Of a stretch of 64,000 bases of DNA, positions 33,842 to 41,006 are shown in pieces. The position numbers and the translations under genes are program-made. The notes beneath the pieces are model-generated. The model had not been told where the DNA came from. It did not search any database and saw only the letters and a program-made list of their open reading frames with translations. Position 1 is the first letter of the stretch, and each line of letters starts with the position of its first letter. This stretch comes from an uncultured Veillonellaceae bacterium (GTDB lineage: Bacteria; Bacillota; Negativicutes; Veillonellales; Dialisteraceae), in NCBI GenBank assembly GCA_958348245.1, contig CATVYJ010000002.1, positions 222,293 to 286,292 of the forward strand, in the 5' to 3' direction.

Positions 33842-34265
33842 TGCCTGCCTCCGTTACCGTCACCGTGCGGCGGTCTCCTTCCGATACGCTCACCGTAAGC
33901 ACGGCATAGCGGATCACGCCCGACGCCTCGTCCGTGCCGCGGCTGTATACCGTGCCCGTCCACGGCCCGCCGTCCTCCGCTTCGCCATCCGCGCCTTTAT
34001 CGCGCACGAGACGCACGTCCGTCCGGGCGCTTCCGTCCAGGGAAAAGGACATATCCCTTCCTTCCTCCAGACCGTGCGCCCGGATATCCGCAAGCCCCCA
34101 CACGGCCCCACTCTCCGCGGCGTACTGCGCGGCGAGGCCTTCCCGGTACCGCTCCGCCGTGCGCGCCCCGTGAGACGCGGCGGACACAAGCCCCGCCAGC
34201 GCCGCCGCGAGGCCGGAAAGCAGGAGCAGCATCCACAGCGCGAGCACGCCCCGCCGCCTATTCAT
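33828..34265 (-). CDS. PilX-like minor pilin / pilus-associated protein
   Basis: A 145-residue protein with an N-terminal class III-like signal: MNRRRGVLALWMLLLLSGLA followed by a long hydrophobic helix and an AAESGAVWGLADIRA segment. The basic RRRG before a hydrophobic stretch fits prepilin processing after Gly6, but position +5 is Leu/Trp, not Glu, as in GspK/PilX-type minor pilins. The globular remainder is not recognised. It is flanked by and overlaps other prepilin genes. Confidence 0.7.
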   Translation of the reverse strand: MNRRRGVLALWMLLLLSGLAAALAGLVSAASHGARTAERYREGLAAQYAAESGAVWGLADIRAHGLEEGRDMSFSLDGSARTDVRLVRDKGADGEAEDGGPWTGTVYSRGTDEASGVIRYAVLTVSVSEGDRRTVTVTEAGNEKW

Positions 34266-34782
34266 ACGGTTCTCCCACGCGAAAGAAATCGTACAGAGGA
34301 AGCACCGCCGTCTCCACCGCAAACGTCTCCGTCTCTCCCTGCCGCCGCATCCCGTAGGCGAGATGGACCAGCCCGCCCGCGTCCTGCCGGAAATAGGGCA
34401 CGCTCTCCAGAGGCCGCACATCTGCGGAGACCGCTTCGCCGCCCGTGATCGGCTGCGTCCGCCCCGTGTACAGCTCGAGCCGCCACATATTGCCGCTTAC
34501 GAGAAACCGGTAGGGGCGCACCCTGCCGTCCGCCGCCACCGCCGCCACGCGGAAAGCACCGCCGCTCAGGTCGTCCGCAGACGCGCGCTTCAGGGAATGG
34601 CGGATGCGGTCCGTGATGTAGTCGCACGCGAAGAACGCCGTCTCCGACAGATGCAGCCGCCGTTCCATCTCGTCCGCCCCGCGCGCCGCCCGGGCGGCCG
34701 CGGGAAAAACCGCCGCCGCCATGACCGCCGTAAGGCCGAGGGCCAGCACCGCGTCGAGAAACAGAAATCCCCGGCGCTTCAC
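34258..34782 (-). CDS. Minor prepilin
   Basis: A 174-residue protein starting at GTG 34782, eight bases after GGAGG. The N-terminus MKRRGFLFLDAVLALGLTAV is a type IV prepilin signal with cleavage after Gly5 and Phe at +1; the usual Glu at +5 is replaced by Asp. A ~20-residue hydrophobic helix follows, then a soluble domain with beta-strands (PYRFLVSGNMWRLELYTG). It resembles GspJ/PilW-type minor pilins in length and place. The start overlaps the preceding prepilin stop as GTGA. Confidence 0.72.
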   Translation of the reverse strand: MKRRGFLFLDAVLALGLTAVMAAAVFPAAARAARGADEMERRLHLSETAFFACDYITDRIRHSLKRASADDLSGGAFRVAAVAADGRVRPYRFLVSGNMWRLELYTGRTQPITGGEAVSADVRPLESVPYFRQDAGGLVHLAYGMRRQGETETFAVETAVLPLYDFFRVGEPYE

Positions 34783-35156
34783 GGCTGCGCCTCCCCGTCC
34801 GCCGGGCCGAGAAGCGTGCAGAACGACACGGCCGCGCCGCTCTCCGCCGTGACCGTCACCGCCGCTTCCATACAGGCTGCGCCGCCGACGGACACGGGGA
34901 AGCGGGACCAAGCGATCCGGTACCGCCGTCCGTTCCTCTCCGCCTCCGCCGGCACCGCGCCTCCGCCGAAACAGGCGTCATACTTCATGGTTTCCACCGC
35001 CTCCTCCGCGATCAGCGTCATCTCCGCCGTCTCCTCCGCCCGCGCTTCGGCCCGCGCCGCCGATGCGGCAAGGGCGAAAACGCTCCCTCCGAGAATGAGA
35101 AGCAGGCACGACGCCATCTGCACCCACAGCAGAAGAAAGCCCTTTCTCCGTTTCAT
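34779..35156 (-). CDS. Minor prepilin
   Basis: A 125-residue protein with prepilin-type N-terminus MKRRKGFLLLWVQMASCLLL: cleavage is expected after Gly6, and +5 is Trp instead of Glu. The mature part has one hydrophobic helix, an Ala/Glu-rich continuation and a small domain with two Cys residues (YDACFGGG, VSFCTLL) that could form a disulfide. It resembles GspI/PilV-type minor pilins by size and order. It is overlapped by the next prepilin gene. Confidence 0.7.
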   Translation of the reverse strand: MKRRKGFLLLWVQMASCLLLILGGSVFALAASAARAEARAEETAEMTLIAEEAVETMKYDACFGGGAVPAEAERNGRRYRIAWSRFPVSVGGAACMEAAVTVTAESGAAVSFCTLLGPADGEAQP

Positions 35157-35221
35157 GCGCGCCCCCTTGTATTCCGCCCGTTCCGGGCATAGGATAGAAA
35201 AAAACTGACGAGGTGATATCC

Positions 35222-35992
35222 ATGCATTCTCTTCGGGAAGACGTGCTCGCCTACGCGGCGGAGGTGTACGGCACCGCGCCGGAACATCTCTGGCGCCGTT
35301 TTCCCCGCTACGCCGTGCTGCGCCGCGGGGACGGACGGAAATGGTACGGGCTCCTCATGGACGTGTCCCGGGAGCGGATCGGCCTCGACGGCGCGGACCG
35401 GGCGGACATCCTCGACGTGAAAATCGACGACCCGTTTCTCCGGGACGACCTGCTCCGCCGCCCGGGATTTCTGCCGGGCTATCATTTATCCCGCCGCACC
35501 TGGACCGCCGTGCTGCTCGACGGGACGGTGCCGCTCTCTGAAGTGTGCGCCCTGCTGGATGCGAGCTGGCGCGCCGCCGCGGGCGGAAAGCAGGCCGCCT
35601 TCCGGCCCCGCCCGCCGAAGGAATGGCTCGTCCCGGCCAATCCCGCGTACTTCGACATCGACGCCGCCTTCGCCGCGGACGACGTCCTCACCTGGAAGCA
35701 GAGCTGCTCCGTCCGTCCCGGAGACACGGTTTTCCTCTATGTGGGCGCGCCCGTATCCGCCGTGCGCTATCAGTGCCGCGTGGTGGAAACAGACCTTCCC
35801 TGTGAATACGACGACGGCCGTCTGACCATCCGGAAAGCGATGAAACTCCGCCGGCTCCGCACGTACGACCCGTCGGAATGCCCCCGGTCCGTACTGAAAG
35901 ACTTCGGCGTCTTCGCCGTGCGCGGGCCGCGGGGCGTCCCCACGCGGCTTTCTACATCCCTCCATCAGGGCGATGCGGAAAAAAACAGATAA
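35222..35992 (+). CDS. MmcQ/YjbR-like domain fused to an EVE (PUA-like) domain
   Basis: A 256-residue protein with two recognisable parts. Residues about 1-115 follow the MmcQ/YjbR (DUF419) pattern, a double-wing DNA-binding-like fold (YGTAPEHLWRRFPRYAVLRR, FLPGYHLSRRTWTAVLLDG). Residues about 135-245 follow the EVE pattern (KEWLVPANPAYFDIDAAFAA, SCSVRPGDTVFLYVGAPVSA), a PUA-like domain thought to read modified bases. AGGTG lies seven bases before the ATG at 35222. It is the only plus-strand gene inside the minus-strand pilus cluster, which suggests insertion. Function unknown; nucleic-acid binding is the reasonable guess. Confidence 0.78.
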   Translation: MHSLREDVLAYAAEVYGTAPEHLWRRFPRYAVLRRGDGRKWYGLLMDVSRERIGLDGADRADILDVKIDDPFLRDDLLRRPGFLPGYHLSRRTWTAVLLDGTVPLSEVCALLDASWRAAAGGKQAAFRPRPPKEWLVPANPAYFDIDAAFAADDVLTWKQSCSVRPGDTVFLYVGAPVSAVRYQCRVVETDLPCEYDDGRLTIRKAMKLRRLRTYDPSECPRSVLKDFGVFAVRGPRGVPTRLSTSLHQGDAEKNR

Positions 35993-36028
35993 ACTCGGGA
36001 AAAAGAAAGAACGGCTCCGGCGTTTTTT

Positions 36029-36511
36029 TCAGAGCGGAGTCGTCTTCACCGTGACGCGCCCCGTATACATGGCGACGGTCACCGTGCGGAGAGACCGGTT
36101 GGACCGCCCGCGAAGCGTAAACGTATAGTCCGCGCTCGCGCCGGCAAAACTGTTTTTCATGAAACGCATCGTCACCGCCGCGGGGGAAATCGTCACGCCG
36201 TCGGGGAGATATCCCGCGGGCGGCGTGCTCTGGATGCCCCGGCGGCAGATATAACGCACCCGCCCGTCCTGCATTTTCAGGACCAATTCCTTATATTCCA
36301 GAGACGTGCCCGGATACTGTGCGTCTCCATTTTTCGCGTCCGCCTGCACCGTGCGGATGAGGGCGCTCACCTCCGCCGCGGCCAGATCCAGCTTCCGCTC
36401 CTCCGTCCAGTCTGCCAGCGCCGGGAAGAGCAGGCCCGCCGCGAGGAGCATGACGAACGACAGCAGCGCCGCTTCGAGGAGCAGCATGCCGCGCCGTCTA
36501 CGGGAGAGCAA
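36029..36511 (-). CDS. Minor prepilin (GspH-like)
   Basis: A 160-residue prepilin. The start is taken as TTG at 36511 (product MLSRRRRGMLLLEAALLSFV), which has GGGAGG six bases upstream; it overlaps the end of the prepilin peptidase gene by 14 bases. Cleavage is expected after Gly8 with Met at +1 and the canonical Glu at +5. The hydrophobic helix is followed by a soluble beta-rich part ending RTVTVAMYTGRVTVKTTPL, like GspH/FimT. It belongs to the pilin-peptidase-prepilin operon. Confidence 0.75.
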   Translation of the reverse strand: MLSRRRRGMLLLEAALLSFVMLLAAGLLFPALADWTEERKLDLAAAEVSALIRTVQADAKNGDAQYPGTSLEYKELVLKMQDGRVRYICRRGIQSTPPAGYLPDGVTISPAAVTMRFMKNSFAGASADYTFTLRGRSNRSLRTVTVAMYTGRVTVKTTPL

Positions 36512-37040
36512 GCCACGCCTCCCACAGGGGGCCGCCCCAGAGGTACGACACAAAGGCCGACCCCGCGAGAAAGGGCGCGAAAGGCAGACTGTCCGCGAAG
36601 CGTTTCCTCCCGGCCAGCACCAGCGCCGCGCCGACGAGCCCGCCCGCGGCAAACGCGCCCCACAGGAAGAGCGCGCATCCCCGCCAGGAAAGCCACAGCG
36701 CCGCCGACCCCGCGAGAAAGAGATCGCCCTCTCCGGCCGCGCGGGGCGGAAGGCGCACAAGCGCGCCGAAGAAAAGGCAGACCCCCGCCGCGCCGAGGAG
36801 ATCTTCCCACGCGCCGCACAGCGTCCACCGCACGCCGCCGAGAAGAGCAAGCGCCGCGCTCCATCCGTCGGAAATATACCCCGTGCGCCAGTCTTCCCGC
36901 GCCGCCCCCAGGAGCAGCGCCCCGTAGACCAGCGCGCTCCAGAGAAACAGCGCGTCCATACCCGCGAAAAACGGACAGGAAACCGCCGCCAGTCCCGCCG
37001 CGCCCGCGGCCCTCCGCGTATCCTGTCCGTCCCGTTCCAT
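36498..37040 (-). CDS. Prepilin peptidase without methylation domain (A24 family)
   Basis: A 180-residue polytopic membrane protein with about six hydrophobic segments. The two catalytic Asp regions of A24 peptidases are visible: AREDWRTGYISD (first Asp) and GEGDLFLAGSAALW (GxGD motif). It is much shorter than PilD (about 250-290) because the N-terminal zinc/methyltransferase domain is missing, as in TadV or archaeal enzymes. It would cleave the prepilins encoded around it, but probably cannot N-methylate them. It lies 12 bases after the major pilin gene. Confidence 0.85.
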   Translation of the reverse strand: MERDGQDTRRAAGAAGLAAVSCPFFAGMDALFLWSALVYGALLLGAAREDWRTGYISDGWSAALALLGGVRWTLCGAWEDLLGAAGVCLFFGALVRLPPRAAGEGDLFLAGSAALWLSWRGCALFLWGAFAAGGLVGAALVLAGRKRFADSLPFAPFLAGSAFVSYLWGGPLWEAWLALP

Positions 37041-37052
37041 TTTCCGCCTCGT

Positions 37053-37430
37053 TCAGTCTTCCGACGTCGTGCCGAACGACGAATACGTCACGCCGTTGAA
37101 CCTATACGTCACTTCGCCGTTCGCGCCGAGCGTATAGCTGTCTCCGTCCACGGGCGGCTTCGGCTTCGCCCGGAGATAGCCGTTCCGTCCGTCCGCATCC
37201 GCCACGAGGTCGTCCAGCGTGGAAGGATACCGGCCGTTCTTCGCATAGTAAATTTCCACCGCCGCGCCGATGGTGGAGAGATCCGCCTGAATCCGCGCGA
37301 CCCGCGCCTCGTCCGTGGCGTCGATGAAGCTGGGCACCGCCACCGCGGCCAGAATGCCGATGATCGCCACCACGATCATCAGCTCGATCAGCGTAAATCC
37401 CCGGCGCGCCCGCCTTTCTTTCCGTTTCAT
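37053..37430 (-). CDS. Major pilin/pseudopilin (GspG/PilA-like)
   Basis: A 125-residue prepilin with a textbook leader: MKRKERRARRG, cleavage, then FTLIELMIVVAIIGILAAVA with Glu at +5. After the helix, IQADLSTIGAAVEIYYAKNG and RYPSTLDDLV match GspG-type pseudopilins. It is the first gene of the minus-strand cluster and probably the main fibre subunit. The ATG at 37430 has GGAGG upstream. Upstream DNA holds a long hairpin and repeats that may control it. Confidence 0.92.
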   Translation of the reverse strand: MKRKERRARRGFTLIELMIVVAIIGILAAVAVPSFIDATDEARVARIQADLSTIGAAVEIYYAKNGRYPSTLDDLVADADGRNGYLRAKPKPPVDGDSYTLGANGEVTYRFNGVTYSSFGTTSED

Positions 37431-37581
37431 AACCCCTCCATGCATCACTCTTTCTCATTCATACATCCGTTACCGTCATCATACGCCCGCCCCGGGGCCT
37501 CCGCAACGGCCCGGCGCAGCGCTGAAAGCGGGAACCGCCTCCGGAAGCCGCCGCGCTGTTTTTCCGGCAGATGCCCTTTTC

Positions 37582-37615
37582 TTCTTTTAAGCAGGACCAT
37601 TCCCGCTTAAAAGAA
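37582..37615. promoter_or_regulatory. Long perfect inverted repeat upstream of the pilin gene
   Basis: TTCTTTTAAGC (37582-37592) and GCTTAAAAGAA (37605-37615) pair perfectly around a 12-base loop. It is not followed by a clean T-tract on either strand; it could be an operator or leader structure of the pilin transcript. Confidence 0.5.
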
Positions 37616-37675
37616 AGAATCCGCGGCGGGGAAAACGTTATAAAGCGCCCGCTAGGCAGGCGGACGCCGCCCTGT

Positions 37676-37711
37676 GCCATAGGAATTTCCTGCACCGCCA
37701 TAGAAATTTCC
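37676..37711. repeat. Two direct repeats spaced 21 bp
   Basis: GCCATAGGAATTTCC at 37676-37690 and GCCATAGAAATTTCC at 37697-37711 differ at one base. The 21-bp period equals two helical turns, so a regulator could bind both on one face. Confidence 0.5.
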
Positions 37712-37813
37712 ACACAGCGCGCCCATCCGTGCATGCCGAAAAAATTCCTTCAAAGAATTTATTTTCAGCATCCGAAAATACAGAAAATTTTCATGGAAAG
37801 CGACTTAAATCTT

Positions 37814-37842
37814 TTGACGTGTCATCAGGAATGGTCTATGAT
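37814..37842 (+). promoter_or_regulatory. Promoter of the DtxR-family regulator gene
   Basis: TTGACG (37814-37819), 17 bases, TATGAT (37837-37842). A hairpin CGGGA/TCCCG followed by ATTTTT lies in the leader at 37873-37896, before the ribosome site. Confidence 0.85.
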
Positions 37843-37872
37843 AGAAATCAATAGGACGAACGGAAGACGGAC

Positions 37873-37896
37873 CGGGATTTGCCGGTCCCGATTTTT
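37873..37896 (+). terminator. Terminator-like hairpin in the leader of the DtxR-family gene
   Basis: CGGGA pairs with TCCCG (an alternative is GACCGG/CCGGTC), followed by ATTTTTC. Its place between promoter and AGGAGGT suggests attenuation. Confidence 0.6.
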
Positions 37897-37938
37897 CTAC
37901 GTGCGCAGGATTTGATGCAGGAAAGGAGGTCCTGTGTA

Positions 37939-38586
37939 ATGACGTCCGGGAAAGAAGATTATCTGAAAGCCCTGTACTCTCTCGGCGAAGACGGACACGT
38001 CGTATCCAACAAGGAGCTGTCGGATATGCTGCAGGTGTCGCCGCCGTCGGTGAGCGAAATGATTGTAAAGCTGCAGAAAGAAGGCTTTATCGACTACACC
38101 GCCTACAAGGGCAGCCGCCTCACGAAAAAGGGGCGCATGGCCGCCTCGCGCCTTCTCCGCTACTACGGCCTGTGGGAAGTGTTTCTCGTGCGGTGCCTCG
38201 GCTTCCGCTGGAGTGAAGCCCACGTGGAAGCGCACAATCTGGAGCACCATATTTCGGAAAAAGCCGCGGACCGGCTCGAAGAATTTCTGGGTCATACCGA
38301 ATACTGCCCGCACGGCATGCCAATCCCGAAAAAAGACGGCTCCCGCGCTCCGGAAGCGCGCCGCCCCCTCCTCTCCATGGAGCCCGGCGAATCGTCCCAT
38401 ATCCGGTGCTGCCGGGAAGATTCCGAACTCATGGACTACCTGCAGGACTCGGGGATTTCCATGGGCATGGCCATCACGCTGAAAGAAAAAGAGCCCTATG
38501 AAGGGCCCGTGATTTTCCTCTCTGAGGGAAAGGAATTTTCCCTGAGCTACAAAGCGGCGGCGCAGCTGTTTGTAGACAGCCGGTAA
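37939..38586 (+). CDS. DtxR/MntR-family metal-dependent repressor
   Basis: A 215-residue protein with three parts: a winged helix (EDYLKALYSLGEDGHVVSNK, LQVSPPSVSEMIVKLQKEGF), a dimerisation and metal-binding domain (EAHNLEHHISEKAADRLEEF, then CPHGMPIP with candidate ligands Glu, His and Cys) and a C-terminal FeoA/SH3-like domain. The CPHG motif resembles iron-responsive DtxR/IdeR more than MntR. It represses metal-uptake genes when iron or manganese is bound. AGGAGGT precedes the ATG at 37939. It is a separate unit with its own leader hairpin; targets are not obvious in the window. Confidence 0.9.
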   Translation: MTSGKEDYLKALYSLGEDGHVVSNKELSDMLQVSPPSVSEMIVKLQKEGFIDYTAYKGSRLTKKGRMAASRLLRYYGLWEVFLVRCLGFRWSEAHVEAHNLEHHISEKAADRLEEFLGHTEYCPHGMPIPKKDGSRAPEARRPLLSMEPGESSHIRCCREDSELMDYLQDSGISMGMAITLKEKEPYEGPVIFLSEGKEFSLSYKAAAQLFVDSR

Positions 38587-38659
38587 CCGCGGCGCGGATG
38601 TCTCCGGACGTCCGCGTTTCCGCATCGGACAGGGCAGGGAGTCAGAAAGGAGCAGAGCC

Positions 38660-38992
38660 ATGCTGGAACCGATCATCAGAGAAAACGCCAACGGAGGCAG
38701 AGGACGCCTCATCATTCAGCCGATCCTCACGGAGGAGGAAATGGGCGGAAAGTGCCGCCTCTACGCGCGGGTCACCATCCCCGCGGGATGCTCCATGGGA
38801 TACCACGCCCACCAGGGCGACGGCGAATCCTACTACATTCTTTCCGGCAGAGGCCGCTACACCGGGGACGGAGAGACCCGCGAAGTGGGGCCGGGGGACT
38901 CCACCTTCACGCCCAGCGGCCACAGCCACGGCCTCGAAAACATCGGGGAGAGCGACCTTGTCCTGATGGCGCTCATCCTGTACGCGGACTGA
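38660..38992 (+). CDS. Single-domain cupin protein
   Basis: A 110-residue cupin barrel. The first cupin motif reads GYHAHQGDGESYYILSGRG with metal ligands His, His and Glu, and the second is PGDSTFTPSGHSHGLENIG with the last His. Such small cupins often bind a metal and act as isomerases, dioxygenases or sensors; no substrate can be assigned. AAGGAG lies before the ATG at 38660. It forms an operon with the next gene (10 bases apart). Confidence 0.88.
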   Translation: MLEPIIRENANGGRGRLIIQPILTEEEMGGKCRLYARVTIPAGCSMGYHAHQGDGESYYILSGRGRYTGDGETREVGPGDSTFTPSGHSHGLENIGESDLVLMALILYAD

Positions 38993-39002
38993 AGGAGGCG
39001 GT

Positions 39003-39377
39003 ATGGCGGACAACGCACTCGAACTGACCAATCTCACCGCCGCCGTGCCCGGCGCAAACCGCGCGCTCTACGGGCACGTGCTCGTCCCCGGCGAAACGAT
39101 CCTGATGGAATTCAAGGCCCTCCGCGACGTGTGCGTCATCACGGACCGGAAAATCATCGCGGTGAGCGTGCAGGGCCTCACGGGCAAAAAGAAAGAGGTG
39201 CTCGTGCTGCCTTTTTCCAAAATGTCCGCGTACGCCACGGAATCGAGCGGCGCGTTTGACATGGATGCGGAGCTCACCGTATGGAGCTCGGGCATTGGAA
39301 AAGTGGAATTCAGCTTTATCCGCGGCACCGTCGACATCCGGGCAATCACGCGCATCATGGCCGAACGCATCGGATAA
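39003..39377 (+). CDS. Bacterial pleckstrin-homology-domain protein
   Basis: A 124-residue protein. The pattern VLVPGETILMEFKALRDVCV, ITDRKIIAVSVQGLTGKKKE and ELTVWSSGIGKVEFSFIRG with a C-terminal helix (VDIRAITRIMAERI) is typical of bacterial PH domains (YvbH-like). Their roles are largely unknown; some relate to envelope stress. It is the second gene of the cupin operon and ends at a strong terminator. Confidence 0.82.
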   Translation: MADNALELTNLTAAVPGANRALYGHVLVPGETILMEFKALRDVCVITDRKIIAVSVQGLTGKKKEVLVLPFSKMSAYATESSGAFDMDAELTVWSSGIGKVEFSFIRGTVDIRAITRIMAERIG

Positions 39378-39399
39378 CGTCCGTCGAAGACAGACAAAA

Positions 39400-39434
39400 A
39401 GAAAAGGAGAACCTTTCACAAGTTCTCCTTTTTT
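39400..39434. terminator. Bidirectional terminator between the PH-domain gene and ogt
   Basis: AAGGAGAAC and GTTCTCCTT pair perfectly around a 9-base loop. T-tracts follow on both strands. Confidence 0.9.
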
Positions 39435-39441
39435 GCGTCTG

Positions 39442-39942
39442 TCAAAGAGAAAAGCGGGACAGATCCACGCCCTCGAGGCGGAGCAGCGCCGCCTTCCGCG
39501 CAAGGCCCCCGGCGTAGCCCGTGAGCTTTCCCGAAGCGCCCACCACGCGGTGGCACGGCACGATGAGGGCGGCGGGATTGCGCCCCACCGCCTGGCCGAC
39601 CGCCTGCGGAGCCGGCCGGACCCGGTGAAACTCCGCCGCGATGGAATCGGCCAGCGCGCCGTACGTCAGGGTCTCTCCCCGGGGGATCGCGAGAAGCCGC
39701 TCCCACACCGCCCGCTGAAACGCCGTGCCCGTCAGATGAAGCGGGGGCGTGAAGTCCGGCGCCCTGCCGGAAAAATACAGCGCAAGCCACCGCTTCGCCT
39801 GACGGATGACGGCGTCGTCCCGTTCTTCTCCGGAAAAAGACGGCGCGCGGTCCGCGCTTTCAAACCAGAGCCCGCAGAGCCCCTCTTCTTCCGCCGCCAG
39901 CCGCATGGGGCCGAGCGGCGTCTCCACCCGGGAAAGATGCAT
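39442..39942 (-). CDS. ogt: Methylated-DNA-protein-cysteine methyltransferase
   Basis: A 166-residue suicide repair protein that takes alkyl groups from O6-methylguanine onto Cys130 in the motif IVPCHRVVG. Other conserved parts are TAFQRAVWERLLAIPRGETL and GKLTGYAGGLARKAALLRLE. The N-terminal ribonuclease-like domain is intact. GGAGG lies before the ATG at 39942. It follows a small membrane protein gene by 12 bases. Confidence 0.95.
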   Translation of the reverse strand: MHLSRVETPLGPMRLAAEEEGLCGLWFESADRAPSFSGEERDDAVIRQAKRWLALYFSGRAPDFTPPLHLTGTAFQRAVWERLLAIPRGETLTYGALADSIAAEFHRVRPAPQAVGQAVGRNPAALIVPCHRVVGASGKLTGYAGGLARKAALLRLEGVDLSRFSL

Positions 39943-39954
39943 GGATACCGCCTC

Positions 39955-40164
39955 CTATCGCATTGCATCCATTACGATGCGTACAATCCACCAGAGAAAT
40001 GCCGCGTAGACCGCGGCCCATACGGCGGGCATCCCGTACGGATGCCGGTCCGCCCAGCGCGATATGCGCTCCATGCGGCGCGCGGGACGGAGCGCGGGCC
40101 ATTTTCTGTACAGATACAGATTCAGCGCCAGCACGAACAGAAACAGCGCCATTCCCAGTCCCAT
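39955..40164 (-). CDS. Small membrane protein of unknown function
   Basis: A 69-residue protein with two hydrophobic helices (about 3-19, GLGMALFLFVLALNLYLY, and 46-64, PAVWAAVYAAFLWWIVRIV) joined by a basic loop with several Arg residues. I do not recognise a family. GGAGG lies five bases before the ATG at 40164. It sits between the HutP-like gene and ogt on the same strand. Confidence 0.7.
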   Translation of the reverse strand: MGLGMALFLFVLALNLYLYRKWPALRPARRMERISRWADRHPYGMPAVWAAVYAAFLWWIVRIVMDAMR

Positions 40165-40192
40165 CACAGCCTCCGCGCAAAACCGCTTTCCT

Positions 40193-40633
40193 TTATAAAC
40201 CGAGAATCTGATAGCCCACGCCGATGGATTTATGGCTCGACAGGGGATGCATGCCCAGATCGCCGTAAAAACAGAGAGAAAATTCTTCCCCCTTCCGCAC
40301 GGCCGCCGCCTTGAACCGGAAATTCTGTCCGATGGCGTCCGCCGCGCGCGTGCTCTGCGCCGCTTCCAGCACACAGTGGGCCACGGGATGGACGTGGCTC
40401 CGCTTCCGGTCGATCAGATGCGTGTGAAGGCACAGATTGACCACGTTGCGGATGACCGTTTCTTCAAACGACATGCTGTATCCGGAAATGGTGGTCGCCG
40501 CCACTTTCAGACGGCGCTCCCCGTAGATCCGGATGAGCTCCTTTTCCTCCTCATCCGTGCGCGTCATGGCCAGCAGGATGGCGAGGCGGCACACATGGGC
40601 CCGCTCCAGATCCAGAAAATCGGAAAATTCCAT
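40193..40633 (-). CDS. HutP-family RNA-binding antiterminator-like protein
   Basis: A 146-residue protein, nearly the length of B. subtilis HutP (148). Matching features are the N-terminal helix RLAILLAMTRTDEEEKELIR, the central HPVAHCVLEAAQ with the two His expected to bind Mg2+ and histidine, and the C-terminal strand run GDLGMHPLSSHKSIGVGYQI. HutP binds UAG repeats in hut mRNA when histidine is present. No hut gene is seen here, so the target is unknown. The start MEFSDFLD at 40633 has AGGAAG upstream; upstream Met codons lack a site. Confidence 0.8.
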   Translation of the reverse strand: MEFSDFLDLERAHVCRLAILLAMTRTDEEEKELIRIYGERRLKVAATTISGYSMSFEETVIRNVVNLCLHTHLIDRKRSHVHPVAHCVLEAAQSTRAADAIGQNFRFKAAAVRKGEEFSLCFYGDLGMHPLSSHKSIGVGYQILGL

Positions 40634-40824
40634 GGCTCTTCCTTTCTTCCCGACAGACGCCTCCCGGACGCCTTTCTTTATAAATGATATATAAAAATCA
40701 TAACATAGCCCGGGAGAGGCCACAATGCCGGGCCGCTTTCCGCCGATATGTCCGGGGGATATGCCGCTTTTTCCGGCGCGGCGCGCTTCCCGGCAGGGCG
40801 ATTTCCTTTACGGAAAAATTCTGG

Positions 40825-40967
40825 TACAATAAAGTTATTCACAGAGCATCCCTCGGCGGACCCCACTTTTGCACAAAAGAAAAAACGCCGATAAAATCTA
40901 TGAAAACAGGACTTTTCCACCCCTGTTTACTCACAGCTTTTCACAGGTTATGCACCATTTATTCACG
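40825..40967 (+). other. dnaA promoter and upstream DnaA-box cluster (origin, left part)
   Basis: An extended -10 TGGTACAAT ends at 40830. DnaA-box-like 9-mers follow: TTATTCACA (40835-40843), TTACTCACA (40927-40935), TTATGCACC (40948-40956) and TTATTCACG (40959-40967). Boxes in the dnaA leader suggest autoregulation and a bipartite origin. The stretch from 40634 to 40824 shows no gene. Confidence 0.78.
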
Positions 40968-41006
40968 CATTTGCTCACACCGGATCATCCGGGGAAAGGA
41001 GCTTCC

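Larger units (their letters stand above)
37431..37813. other. Intergenic region upstream of the pilin operon
   Basis: About 380 bases without a gene. It contains an 11-bp perfect inverted repeat (37582-37615) and two direct repeats 21 bp apart (37676-37711). No clear pilin promoter hexamers were identified. Confidence 0.55.
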
